Assembly: GCF_007003975.1 (NCBI RefSeq) | Contig: NZ_VFTC01000023.1 | Span: 49,176-113,175, forward strand | From: Mesorhizobium sp. WSM4306 | GTDB taxonomy: Bacteria > Pseudomonadota > Alphaproteobacteria > Rhizobiales > Rhizobiaceae | Direction of reading: 5' to 3' | DNA length: 64,000 nucleotides | In this document: positions 33,532 to 41,385 of the stretch, one piece after another | How the letters are laid out: each line of letters starts with the position of its first letter | How positions within the stretch are numbered: the first letter of the stretch is position 1 | Made by a program: the position numbers and the translations under genes | The notes under the pieces: model-generated | Seen by the model: the letters and a program-made list of their open reading frames with translations, nothing else | The model's database searches: none | What the model was told of the DNA's origin: nothing

Positions 33532-36263
33532 GCCAGATCACCGGATGCTTGCCCGTCCGCGCTTTGTTCGTCGATGCCGGGCGATTGTGACGGTCGCGGC
33601 ATGCGGATGGTGAAGACGGCACCGGGGCGGTCACTGCGATTTGCCGCCGTGATCGTGCCGCCCATCGCCTCGATGAAGCCGCGGCAGATCGACAGGCCGA
33701 GCCCGGTGCCGGCCTGGACCTGATCGCGCTTGCGCACCCGGTAGAAGCTGTCGAAAATGCGCTCCAGGTCGGCGGGTGGAATGCCTGGTCCTTCATCCAT
33801 GACCTGCAGCACGACGGAGCCATTGTCGACCCAGCCCTGCACGCGGATGGTTGACCCCGGCGGCGCGTATTTTGCGGCATTGTCGAGGAGGTTGAACAGC
33901 GCCTGCTCGAACAGGACGGGGTCGAGCTTCAGCATCGGCACATCGGGTGGAATATCGATCTCGGTCTTGTGCCCGGCAGTGATCTTGCGCGCCCGCTGCA
34001 AGGCCGAGCCGACGACATCGCCGACATAGTGAAGAGCGAAATTCGGCTCCATGGCGCCGGACTCGATCTTGGTCATGTCGAGCAGGTTGGCGATGAAGCG
34101 GTTCAGCCGCTCCGATTCGTCGAGCACGGTGGTCAGCAGCTCGGCTCGATCGCTCTCGGGCAATGAGGGTGCGTATTCCCGCAGCGTGCCGGCCGCGCCC
34201 ATGATGGCCGCAAGCGGCGTCTTCAGATCATGGGAGATTGAGGTCAGCAGCGCCGAGCGCAGCCGGTCGGCCTCGGCCGCCAGATTGGCGCGGTCGACAT
34301 CGGCGACCAACTGAATGCGCTCGATGGCGACCGCCGCCTGGTCGGCCAGCGCGTCGAGCAGGCGCTGCTGCTCAGGCGTCAGCAGCGGCCCTTGCTTGTC
34401 GTTGTCGAGGCCGACGACGCCAATGGCCGTGCGCCCCGTCCGCAAGGGCAGATAGAGGCGCTTGGCGCCGGGCAGCGTGTCGGCGCCACGGCCGGCGGCA
34501 CGGTTGTGCTCCCAGGCCCAGCGGGCGGCGGCGATGTCGGCCTCGGCCAGTGTGTCGTCGGGTGGATAGCCGGCCTTGACGGTGATCGTGCCATCTTCTG
34601 GCAAAAGCAGCACGACGCGCAGCTTCAGCATCGAGGCGATCTGGAAGGCCGTGGCCCACAGCACGTCGTCAAGCGTGCCGGCGCCGGCGAGCTTCTTGGA
34701 GAATAGGTAGATATCCTCCGTCGCCCGAGCGCGTGAACGGGCGGCAACCGCCTGGCGCTGCACGCGCGCCGTCAGATTGCTGGCGATGACGGCAACGACG
34801 AGGAAGACGGCGAGCGCCACGATGCTTTCCGGATCCCGGATGGTGAGCGTGTAACGCGGCTCGAGGAAAAAAAAGTTGAAGGCAAGGGCGCTGGCCACAC
34901 AGGCGTATAGAGCCGGCCACAGACCACCGGCCACCGCCGATGTCAGCACGCCGATGAGAAAGATGATCGCAAGATTACGGACGTCGAGAAACTGGTCGAG
35001 CAGGGCGGCGAAACCGAGCGAGCCGGCAACGAAGGCCGTCGCCTTGAGATAGGGCCAGACATCGAACTGCCATTGTTCGTCCGCCGCCTTGACGTTCCGC
35101 GAGGCCGCCTCGTTGCCGCGCTCGGTTCCCGAAATGACATGGACGCTGATGTCGCCGGCATTGCGGATGAGATCGTAGGTGAGCGAGCCTTCGATCAGCT
35201 CGCGCCAGCGCGACCGGGTTGGCCTGCCGACGACGATATGGGTGAAGTTGTTGGCCGTCGCGTGGCGCACGATGTCCTGGGCGACGTTCTGGCCTGGAAT
35301 GGTCGTCACCTCGGCGCCGAGCTGCTCGGCCAGGCGCAGCAGCGTCGCCAGCCGGTCCTTGTCCTCCTCGGACATGGTGGCCGAACGGGGCGTGTCGACA
35401 TGCAGCGCCGTCCAGGGCGCGCGAAGCCGGTCGGCCAACCGGCGCGCATAGCGGATGCGGGCCGCGCCGCCCGGACGCGCGTCGACGCAGACAAGCACCC
35501 TTTCGCCGGCGGCCCACGGACCCTGGATGGCATGCGACTGCATGTGGTTGAGCAACTGCTCGTCGACGCGCTGGGCGGTGCGGCGCAGCGCCAGTTCGCG
35601 AAGCGCCGTCAGATTGCCGGGCGAGAAATAGTTTTCGACCGCGCGTTGGGCGGTGTTGGGGAAATAGACCTTGCCTTCCTTCAACCGCTTGATCAGGTCG
35701 TCGGGGGTGAGATCGATGATCTCGATGTCGTCAGCCTGGTCGATGATGGAGTCGGGAACCGTCTCGCGCACTCGTACGCGAGTGATCTGCGCTACGACGT
35801 CGTTCAGGCTCTCGACATGCTGGATGTTGAGCGTGGTGTAGACGTCGATGCCGCGCGCCAGGAGTTCCTGGACGTCGAGATAGCGCTTGGGGTGGCGGCT
35901 GCCTGGCGCATTGGTGTGGGCAAGCTCGTCGACAAGCACCAGCGCCGGACGGCGCGCGAGGATAGCGTCGATGTCCATCTCGTCCAGCACGCGGTCCTTG
36001 TAGCTGACCTTCTGGCGCGGAATGACCTCGTAGCCTTCGACCAGCGCCAGGGTTTCCTGGCGGCCGTGGGTTTCGACGATGCCGATCACCACGTCGACGC
36101 CGTCCGCCAGCCTGGCGCGGCCGGCCATCAGCATCTCGTAGGTCTTGCCGACGCCGGGGGCAGCACCGAGAAATATCCGCAGACGGCCGCGCTCTTCCCG
36201 TTCCGCATGCTCGAGCAGCGCGTCCGGAGAGGGTCTGTTGTCGTTGCTTCTGTCGTCCGGCAT
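33528..36263 (-). CDS. kdpD: Sensor histidine kinase KdpD
   Basis: A 911-residue membrane sensor of potassium limitation. An N-terminal KdpD domain carries Walker A GAAPGVGKT (residues 33-41). A Usp-like domain (about 250-370), four hydrophobic segments (about 400-500), a GAF-type domain and a kinase core follow. The phosphorylated His is near residue 678 in SISHDLKTPLA, with ATPase motifs LLDNAAKYA, DEGPGIPP and GTGLGLSI. Length is typical. It follows kdpC by 53 bp and overlaps kdpE. EIIA-Ntr, encoded at 6.7 kb, is known to bind KdpD in E. coli. Confidence 0.97.
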   Translation of the reverse strand: MPDDRSNDNRPSPDALLEHAEREERGRLRIFLGAAPGVGKTYEMLMAGRARLADGVDVVIGIVETHGRQETLALVEGYEVIPRQKVSYKDRVLDEMDIDAILARRPALVLVDELAHTNAPGSRHPKRYLDVQELLARGIDVYTTLNIQHVESLNDVVAQITRVRVRETVPDSIIDQADDIEIIDLTPDDLIKRLKEGKVYFPNTAQRAVENYFSPGNLTALRELALRRTAQRVDEQLLNHMQSHAIQGPWAAGERVLVCVDARPGGAARIRYARRLADRLRAPWTALHVDTPRSATMSEEDKDRLATLLRLAEQLGAEVTTIPGQNVAQDIVRHATANNFTHIVVGRPTRSRWRELIEGSLTYDLIRNAGDISVHVISGTERGNEAASRNVKAADEQWQFDVWPYLKATAFVAGSLGFAALLDQFLDVRNLAIIFLIGVLTSAVAGGLWPALYACVASALAFNFFFLEPRYTLTIRDPESIVALAVFLVVAVIASNLTARVQRQAVAARSRARATEDIYLFSKKLAGAGTLDDVLWATAFQIASMLKLRVVLLLPEDGTITVKAGYPPDDTLAEADIAAARWAWEHNRAAGRGADTLPGAKRLYLPLRTGRTAIGVVGLDNDKQGPLLTPEQQRLLDALADQAAVAIERIQLVADVDRANLAAEADRLRSALLTSISHDLKTPLAAIMGAAGTLREYAPSLPESDRAELLTTVLDESERLNRFIANLLDMTKIESGAMEPNFALHYVGDVVGSALQRARKITAGHKTEIDIPPDVPMLKLDPVLFEQALFNLLDNAAKYAPPGSTIRVQGWVDNGSVVLQVMDEGPGIPPADLERIFDSFYRVRKRDQVQAGTGLGLSICRGFIEAMGGTITAANRSDRPGAVFTIRMPRPSQSPGIDEQSADGQASGDLA

Positions 36264-36316
36264 CTGGCTCGATCATGAACGGCGCCGGGGATCGTGTCGA
36301 TCCCCGGCCCACTCTC

Positions 36317-36883
36317 TCATTGCTTGGTATCGTCCAGCGCCAGGTTGAGCGCCAGAACATTGACGACCGGCTCGCCGAGGAAGCCAAGCTCGCGGCCTTC
36401 GACATGGCTGTCGACAAGCGCCTTGACCTTGGCTTCGTCGAAGCCCCTGGCCCTGGCCACCCTGGCCACCTGGAAATAGGCGGCCTCAGGGCTGATGTCG
36501 GGGTCGAGGCCGCTGCCTGAGGTGGTGACCAGGTCCATCGGCACCGGCCGGTTCGGATTCTCCGCCTTCAGCTTGTCGGCGTCGCCCTTGATGCGGGCGA
36601 TCAGCTTGGGGTTGGTCGGGCCGAGATTGGAGCCGCTGGAGGCGGTGGCGTTGTAGCCGTCGCCGGCAGCCGAAGGGCGGCCATGGAAATATTTTTCGCC
36701 GGCAAAGCCCTGGCCGATCAGTTCGGAGCCGACGACCTTGCCGTCCTTCTCGATCAGGCTGCCATTGGCCTGGTGTGGAAACAGCGCCTGGGCGATGCCG
36801 GTCATCCCCAGCGGATAGACCAGGCCGGTCAGGATGGTGAAGAAGACGATCATGATGATCGCGGGTCTTAACTGTTTAAGCAT
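36317..36883 (-). CDS. kdpC: Potassium-transporting ATPase subunit KdpC
   Basis: A 188-residue single-pass membrane subunit that raises the ATP affinity of KdpB. It has an N-terminal helix (about residues 8-28, AIIMIVFFTILTGLVYPLG), the conserved KYFHGRPSA and the segment DLVTTSGSGLDPDISPEAA near residues 117-135. It lies 12 bp after kdpB. Normal length, no defects seen. Confidence 0.97.
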   Translation of the reverse strand: MLKQLRPAIIMIVFFTILTGLVYPLGMTGIAQALFPHQANGSLIEKDGKVVGSELIGQGFAGEKYFHGRPSAAGDGYNATASSGSNLGPTNPKLIARIKGDADKLKAENPNRPVPMDLVTTSGSGLDPDISPEAAYFQVARVARARGFDEAKVKALVDSHVEGRELGFLGEPVVNVLALNLALDDTKQ

Positions 36884-36895
36884 GGACGTGTTTCC

Positions 36896-38989
36896 TTAAG
36901 CGAGGCCGAGGCCGGTGACGATCATGTCGATCGCCTTGATGCCGACGAAGGGAACGATGATGCCGCCGAGGCCGTAGACCAGCAGGTTGCGGCTGAGCAG
37001 GGCGCCGGCGCCGATGGCCCGGTATTTGACGCCTTTCAGCGACAGCGGGATCAGCGCGATGATGATCAGCGCGTTGAAGATGATGGCCGACAGGATGGCG
37101 CTTTGCGGTGTCGCCAGGTGCATGATGTTGAGCGCCTGCAGCGGTCCGGTGCTCTGCCCCGGCGCGACGTAGAAGACGGCGAACATCGCCGGGATGATGG
37201 CGAAGTATTTGGCGACGTCGTTGGCGATCGAGAAGGTCGTCAGCGAGCCGCGCGTCATCAACAGCGCCTTGCCGATCTCGACGATCTCGATCAGCTTGGT
37301 CGGGTCAGAGTCGAGGTCGACCATGTTGCCGGCCTCGCGGGCGGCGACCGTGCCGGTGTTCATGGCGACACCGACATCGGCCTGGGCAAGGGCGGGCGCA
37401 TCATTGGTGCCGTCACCACACATGGCGACCAGCTTGCCCTTGGCCTGTTCGTCGCGGATCAGCTTCAGCTTGTCCTCCGGCGTTGCCTGGGCAAGGAAGT
37501 CGTCGACGCCGGCTTCGGCCGCGATCGCCGCCGCCGTCATCGGATTGTCGCCGGTGATCATCACGGTGCGGATGCCCATCTTGCGCAGTTCGGCAAAACG
37601 CTCGCGAATGCCGCCCTTGACGATGTCCTTGAGGTGGACGACGCCGAGCAGGCGGCCATCGCGCTCGACCGCCAGCGGCGTGCCGCCCGACTTGGCGATC
37701 TCGTCGGCGATAGTCTGGAGATCCTTGACGGTGTCGCTGCCGGGGCGCGCGCCATGGGTGGCCGATGTCGACTGGTTGACATAGGCGAGGACCGAATCGA
37801 CGGCGCCCTTGCGCACCGACGAGCCATCGATGTCGACGCCGCTCATGCGGGTCTGCGCGGTGAAGGGAACGAAGGTCGCATGCAAGGTCGCCATGTCGCG
37901 GGCGCGGATGGCGTATTTTTCCTTGGCCAGCACGACGATCGAGCGTCCCTCAGGCGTCTCATCGGCAAGCGAAGCCAGCTGCGCCGCATCGGCCAGTTCC
38001 TGCTCGGTGACACCCTTGACCGGGCGGAACTCGGTAGCCTGGCGGTTGCCGAGCGTGATGGTGCCGGTCTTGTCGAGCAGCAGCGTGTCGACGTCGCCGG
38101 CGGCTTCCACGGCACGACCCGACATGGCCAGCACGTTGAAACGCACCAGGCGATCCATGCCGGCAATGCCGATGGCCGACAGCAGGGCGCCGATGGTGGT
38201 CGGGATCAATGTGACGAACAGCGCGACCAGCACAGTCACCGGGATGTAGCCGCCGGAATAGGAGGCAAAGCTCGGGATCGTCGCGGTGGCCAGCACGAAG
38301 ATCACCGTCATGCCGACGAGCAGGATGTTGAGTGCGATCTCGTTCGGCGTCTTCTGGCGAGCGGCACCTTCGACCAGCGAGATCATGCGGTCGAGGAAGG
38401 TGTGGCCAGAAGCGGCCGATATGCGCACGCGGATCCAGTCGGACAGAACCTGCGTGCCACCGGTGACGGCAGAACGGTCGCCGCCGGATTCGCGGATGAC
38501 GGGTGCGGACTCGCCGGTGATTGCCGCCTCATTGACCGAGGCCACGCCTTCGATCACTTCGCCGTCGGACGGGATGATGTCGCCGGCTTCGACCAGCACG
38601 ATGTCGCCGACCTTCAGGCTGGTGCCGGGCACCAGCCTGAATTTGGAGCGGTCCTCGCCGGCAAGCAGCTTGGCCTGGGTCTCGGTACGTGCCTTGCGCA
38701 GCGAGTCGGCCTGCGCCTTGCCGCGGCCTTCGGCAACGGCTTCGGCGAAGTTGGCGAACAGTACGGTGAACCACAGCCAGATGATGATCTGCAGGGTGAA
38801 CCCGAAATCGCCGCCACCAGTGAAGCGATCCCTGACGAAGAGGACAGTGGTCAGCAGTGAAACGATGGCGACGACGAACATCACCGGGTTCTTGATCAGG
38901 GTGCGCGGGTCCAACTTCCTGAAGGCGCCGCCGATGGCGGGCCACAGGATGCTGGCATCCATGATGACAGCGGATTTGGACTGGCTCAT
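36896..38989 (-). CDS. kdpB: Potassium-transporting P-type ATPase subunit KdpB
   Basis: A 697-residue P-type ATPase that energises KdpA. The phosphorylation motif DKTGTITLGN is intact near residue 308, with TGESAPV in the actuator domain and MCGDGTNDAPAL in the hinge. Its start codon overlaps by ATGA the stop of a 71-residue small membrane-protein gene that sits between kdpA and kdpB, so its translation is probably coupled to that gene rather than directly to kdpA. Confidence 0.98.
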   Translation of the reverse strand: MSQSKSAVIMDASILWPAIGGAFRKLDPRTLIKNPVMFVVAIVSLLTTVLFVRDRFTGGGDFGFTLQIIIWLWFTVLFANFAEAVAEGRGKAQADSLRKARTETQAKLLAGEDRSKFRLVPGTSLKVGDIVLVEAGDIIPSDGEVIEGVASVNEAAITGESAPVIRESGGDRSAVTGGTQVLSDWIRVRISAASGHTFLDRMISLVEGAARQKTPNEIALNILLVGMTVIFVLATATIPSFASYSGGYIPVTVLVALFVTLIPTTIGALLSAIGIAGMDRLVRFNVLAMSGRAVEAAGDVDTLLLDKTGTITLGNRQATEFRPVKGVTEQELADAAQLASLADETPEGRSIVVLAKEKYAIRARDMATLHATFVPFTAQTRMSGVDIDGSSVRKGAVDSVLAYVNQSTSATHGARPGSDTVKDLQTIADEIAKSGGTPLAVERDGRLLGVVHLKDIVKGGIRERFAELRKMGIRTVMITGDNPMTAAAIAAEAGVDDFLAQATPEDKLKLIRDEQAKGKLVAMCGDGTNDAPALAQADVGVAMNTGTVAAREAGNMVDLDSDPTKLIEIVEIGKALLMTRGSLTTFSIANDVAKYFAIIPAMFAVFYVAPGQSTGPLQALNIMHLATPQSAILSAIIFNALIIIALIPLSLKGVKYRAIGAGALLSRNLLVYGLGGIIVPFVGIKAIDMIVTGLGLA

Positions 38990-39201
38990 TTGGTGGCTCC
39001 AGTATCTGAACTGTTGGCTGGCACCGAACGATCGGATGCCGAGAAAAGGTGCGGCGGCCCGTAGGCCAGCAGCCAGATTACGATCATGACTGCCGCGAGG
39101 CCGAGGAAGGTGGACACGCTGGGGAAGGGAGGGGGAGTTTCCTCCCCGTCGGTGCCGGCTCGCGGCCGGCGCTTCCTGCGTTTTGGGTTGAACCAGGACA
39201 T
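38986..39201 (-). CDS. 71-residue single-pass membrane protein inserted between kdpA and kdpB
   Basis: Starts at the ATG at 39201 with GAGG about 8 bp upstream, 8 bp after the kdpA stop, and ends by overlapping the kdpB start (ATGA, 38986-38989). A very basic N-terminus (SWFNPKRRKRRPRAG) precedes one hydrophobic helix (about residues 31-48, TFLGLAAVMIVIWLLAYG) and a short polar tail, predicting an N-in topology. The frame is open upstream inside kdpA only as a shadow. No named Kdp subunit matches it. Position and coupling suggest an accessory Kdp component or assembly factor; this is inference. Confidence 0.8.
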   Translation of the reverse strand: MSWFNPKRRKRRPRAGTDGEETPPPFPSVSTFLGLAAVMIVIWLLAYGPPHLFSASDRSVPANSSDTGATK

Positions 39202-39209
39202 GACAAGCC

Positions 39210-40913
39210 TCAGAAGGTCTGCCCGTTGATGGTAGCCAGGTGTTCGACGATCGGTCCGATCGCCAGTGCCGGGAAAAAGGTCAGGCCAACGACGATCAGG
39301 ATGACGCCGACGAGCAGGCCGACGAACAGCGGACCATCGGTCGGGAAGGTGCCGGCCGAGGCAGGCACCGTCTTCTTCGCCACCAGCGAGCCGGCAATGG
39401 CGAGCGCCGGGATGATGACCAGGAAGCGGCCCATCAGCATGGTGATGCCGAGCGTGATGTTGTACCAGGGCGTATTGCCTGAGAGGCCGCCAAAGGCCGA
39501 GCCGTTGTTGGCCGCCGCCGAGCTGTAGGCATAGAGAACCTCGGAGAAGCCGTGCGGGCCGCCATTGGCCATGGAGGCCACGGCGCTTGGCAGCACCACG
39601 GCTATCGCCGTGAAGGTCAGCATTGCCAGCGGCAGGCACAGGATGGCGAGCATCGCCATCTTGACCTCCTTGGCCTCGATCTTTTTGCCGAGATATTCCG
39701 GCGTGCGGCCGACCATCAGGCCGGCGACGAAGACGGCGACGACGATGAACATCATGATACCGTAGAAGCCGGCGCCGACACCGCCGACGATGACCTCGCC
39801 GAGCTGCATGTTGACCATCGGGATCAGGCCGCCAAGCGCGGTGAAACTATCATGCATGGCATTGACGGCGCCGCAGCTTGCGGCCGTGGTGATGACGGCA
39901 AACAGCGCCGAGGCGGCAATGCCGAAGCGGCTCTCCTTGCCTTCCATGTTGCCGCCGCCGATGCCAAGCGCGTGAACCAGCGGATTGCCGGCGGCTTCCG
40001 CCCAGTAGCAGACGGCGACACCGGCGATGAACAGCACGCCCATCGTGGCCAGGATCGCCCAGCCTTGGCGCTGGTTGCCGACCATGCGGCCAAAGACGTT
40101 GGTCAGCGCCGCACCGAGCGCGAAAATCGTCACCATCTGGATCAGGTTGGAGATGGCGTCCGGGTTCTCGAAGGGATGGGCGGCATTGGCGTTGAAAAAG
40201 CCGCCGCCATTGGTGCCGAGCATCTTGATGGCGGCCTGTGAGGCGACCGGTCCAAGTGCGAGCGTCTGCTTGGCGCCCTCCAGCGTGGTGGCGTCGACAT
40301 ATGGCCCGATCGTCTGCGGCATGCCGAGCCAGACATAGACGAGCGTCAGCACGATGCAGAGCGGCAAAAGGATGTAGAGCGTGCAGCGGGTCATATCGAC
40401 CCAGAAATTGCCGATCGATTTTGCCGAGGCGCGGGCGAAGCCGCGGATCAGCGCCACCGCAATGGCGATGCCGACGGCGGCGGACATGAAGTTCTGCACG
40501 GTAAGGCCGGCCATCTGCACGAGGTAGGACATCGTGCTTTCGCCGCCGTAATTCTGCCAGTTGGTGTTGGTGACGAAGCTGACGGCGGTGTTGAAGGCGA
40601 GGTTGGGCTCGACAGCGGTCATGCCCGCCGGATTGTACGGCAGGGCGCCTTGCAGGCGCTGCAGCATATAAAGCACCAGGAAGCTGGCAAGGCTGAAGAA
40701 GATGATGCCTGAGGCATAGGCGGTCCAGTGCTGCTCCTCGCGCTCGCTGGTGCCCGAAATGCGATAGAGGCCGCGCTCGATAGGGCCGAGGACCGGCGAC
40801 AGGAATGTGCGGTCGCCGTTGAAGACGCGGTACATGTAGCCGCCGAGCGGCTTCGCGAGCAAAACGACGATCCCGCAATAGACGAGGATCTGTATCCATC
40901 CGTTGAGAGTCAT
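39210..40913 (-). CDS. kdpA: Potassium-transporting ATPase subunit KdpA
   Basis: A 567-residue channel-like subunit that binds and passes potassium. It begins with a membrane helix (ILVYCGIVVLLAKPLGGYM) and contains the selectivity-filter-like loops around TNTNWQNYGGE and GTNGGGFFNANAAHPFENP, both family hallmarks. Length is normal. It lies 18 bp downstream of kdpF and is followed after 8 bp by the extra small membrane-protein gene. Confidence 0.98.
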   Translation of the reverse strand: MTLNGWIQILVYCGIVVLLAKPLGGYMYRVFNGDRTFLSPVLGPIERGLYRISGTSEREEQHWTAYASGIIFFSLASFLVLYMLQRLQGALPYNPAGMTAVEPNLAFNTAVSFVTNTNWQNYGGESTMSYLVQMAGLTVQNFMSAAVGIAIAVALIRGFARASAKSIGNFWVDMTRCTLYILLPLCIVLTLVYVWLGMPQTIGPYVDATTLEGAKQTLALGPVASQAAIKMLGTNGGGFFNANAAHPFENPDAISNLIQMVTIFALGAALTNVFGRMVGNQRQGWAILATMGVLFIAGVAVCYWAEAAGNPLVHALGIGGGNMEGKESRFGIAASALFAVITTAASCGAVNAMHDSFTALGGLIPMVNMQLGEVIVGGVGAGFYGIMMFIVVAVFVAGLMVGRTPEYLGKKIEAKEVKMAMLAILCLPLAMLTFTAIAVVLPSAVASMANGGPHGFSEVLYAYSSAAANNGSAFGGLSGNTPWYNITLGITMLMGRFLVIIPALAIAGSLVAKKTVPASAGTFPTDGPLFVGLLVGVILIVVGLTFFPALAIGPIVEHLATINGQTF

Positions 40914-40931
40914 GAGAATAGCTTTCCGTGC

Positions 40932-41021
40932 TCAGAAGCGTTCCGGGCGAACGAGGGCGTATGTGAGGTAGACGAGCAGGAACAAGGTGACGCCGCCACC
41001 GAGGATGTAATCGACAAGCAT
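40932..41021 (-). CDS. kdpF: Potassium-transporting ATPase small subunit KdpF
   Basis: A 29-residue single-helix peptide that stabilises the KdpABC complex. It has the helix ILGGGVTLFLLVYLTYAL and the family ending RPERF. AAGGAT lies about 8 bp before its ATG. It sits between another 26-residue peptide gene (16 bp upstream) and kdpA (18 bp downstream). Confidence 0.93.
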   Translation of the reverse strand: MLVDYILGGGVTLFLLVYLTYALVRPERF

Positions 41022-41037
41022 GGTGTGATCCTTCCGC

Positions 41038-41118
41038 TTAAAGCGCGTCGCAGGCTCTGATGTAGGCGAGAGAAAGAGCGAAAAACAAAACGTCGATCCC
41101 GATGACGACAATGTCCAT
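41038..41118 (-). CDS. 26-residue leader membrane peptide of the kdp operon
   Basis: A short ORF, MDIVVIGIDVLFFALSLAYI then RACDAL, predicted to form one membrane helix. AAGGA lies about 8 bp upstream of the ATG at 41118. It is 16 bp before kdpF. The size and hydrophobicity resemble KdpF, but the ending differs from RPERF. Peptides of this type ahead of kdpF appear in other kdp operons as far as I recall. It may be an extra small subunit or a regulatory leader peptide; no function is established here. Confidence 0.68.
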   Translation of the reverse strand: MDIVVIGIDVLFFALSLAYIRACDAL

Positions 41119-41149
41119 TGTGTTGGTCCTTGCTTCTGCTTGTATTTGG

Positions 41150-41164
41150 CGCCAGCTGCTGGCG
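41150..41164. repeat. Inverted repeat in the kdp leader
   Basis: CGCCAG-CTG-CTGGCG, a perfect 6-bp inverted repeat, lies about 32 bp upstream of the first kdp ORF. It could be an operator or a hairpin in the leader RNA. The rest of the 267-bp gap to the divergent monooxygenase gene shows no clear promoter. Confidence 0.4.
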
Positions 41165-41385
41165 AGCCAGAAATTCCATGAGAACGATCCACCGTACCTC
41201 GATCGGTCACGGCGGCCGGAGCGTTTTGCTTGGCTGGAATATGGACCCGATGGCCATAAAGGTTCGAGACGGGGCCGAGGGGAAAGATATAAAATTCCTA
41301 TAAAGATTTGGGCCGCTCGCGGGCACAGCCCTCTTGCGGCGGCGCCGTGTTTCGAAACAATGTCAGCGAAAGACGAGGACAACAG

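Noticed and set aside
35073..36278. 401-codon plus-strand frame opposite kdpD
   Set aside because: Antisense shadow of the KdpD N-terminal domain; no recognisable domain or ribosome site.
37103..38860. 585-codon open frame on the plus strand opposite kdpB
   Set aside because: It is antisense to an intact, well-conserved kdpB and its translation is rich in Arg, Gly and Asp in the way GC-rich shadows are. No start signal or domain.
38986..39639. 217-codon version of the ORF between kdpA and kdpB
   Set aside because: The first two thirds lie inside kdpA in another frame and look like a shadow. Only the last 71 codons, from the ATG at 39201 with its own ribosome site, are accepted.
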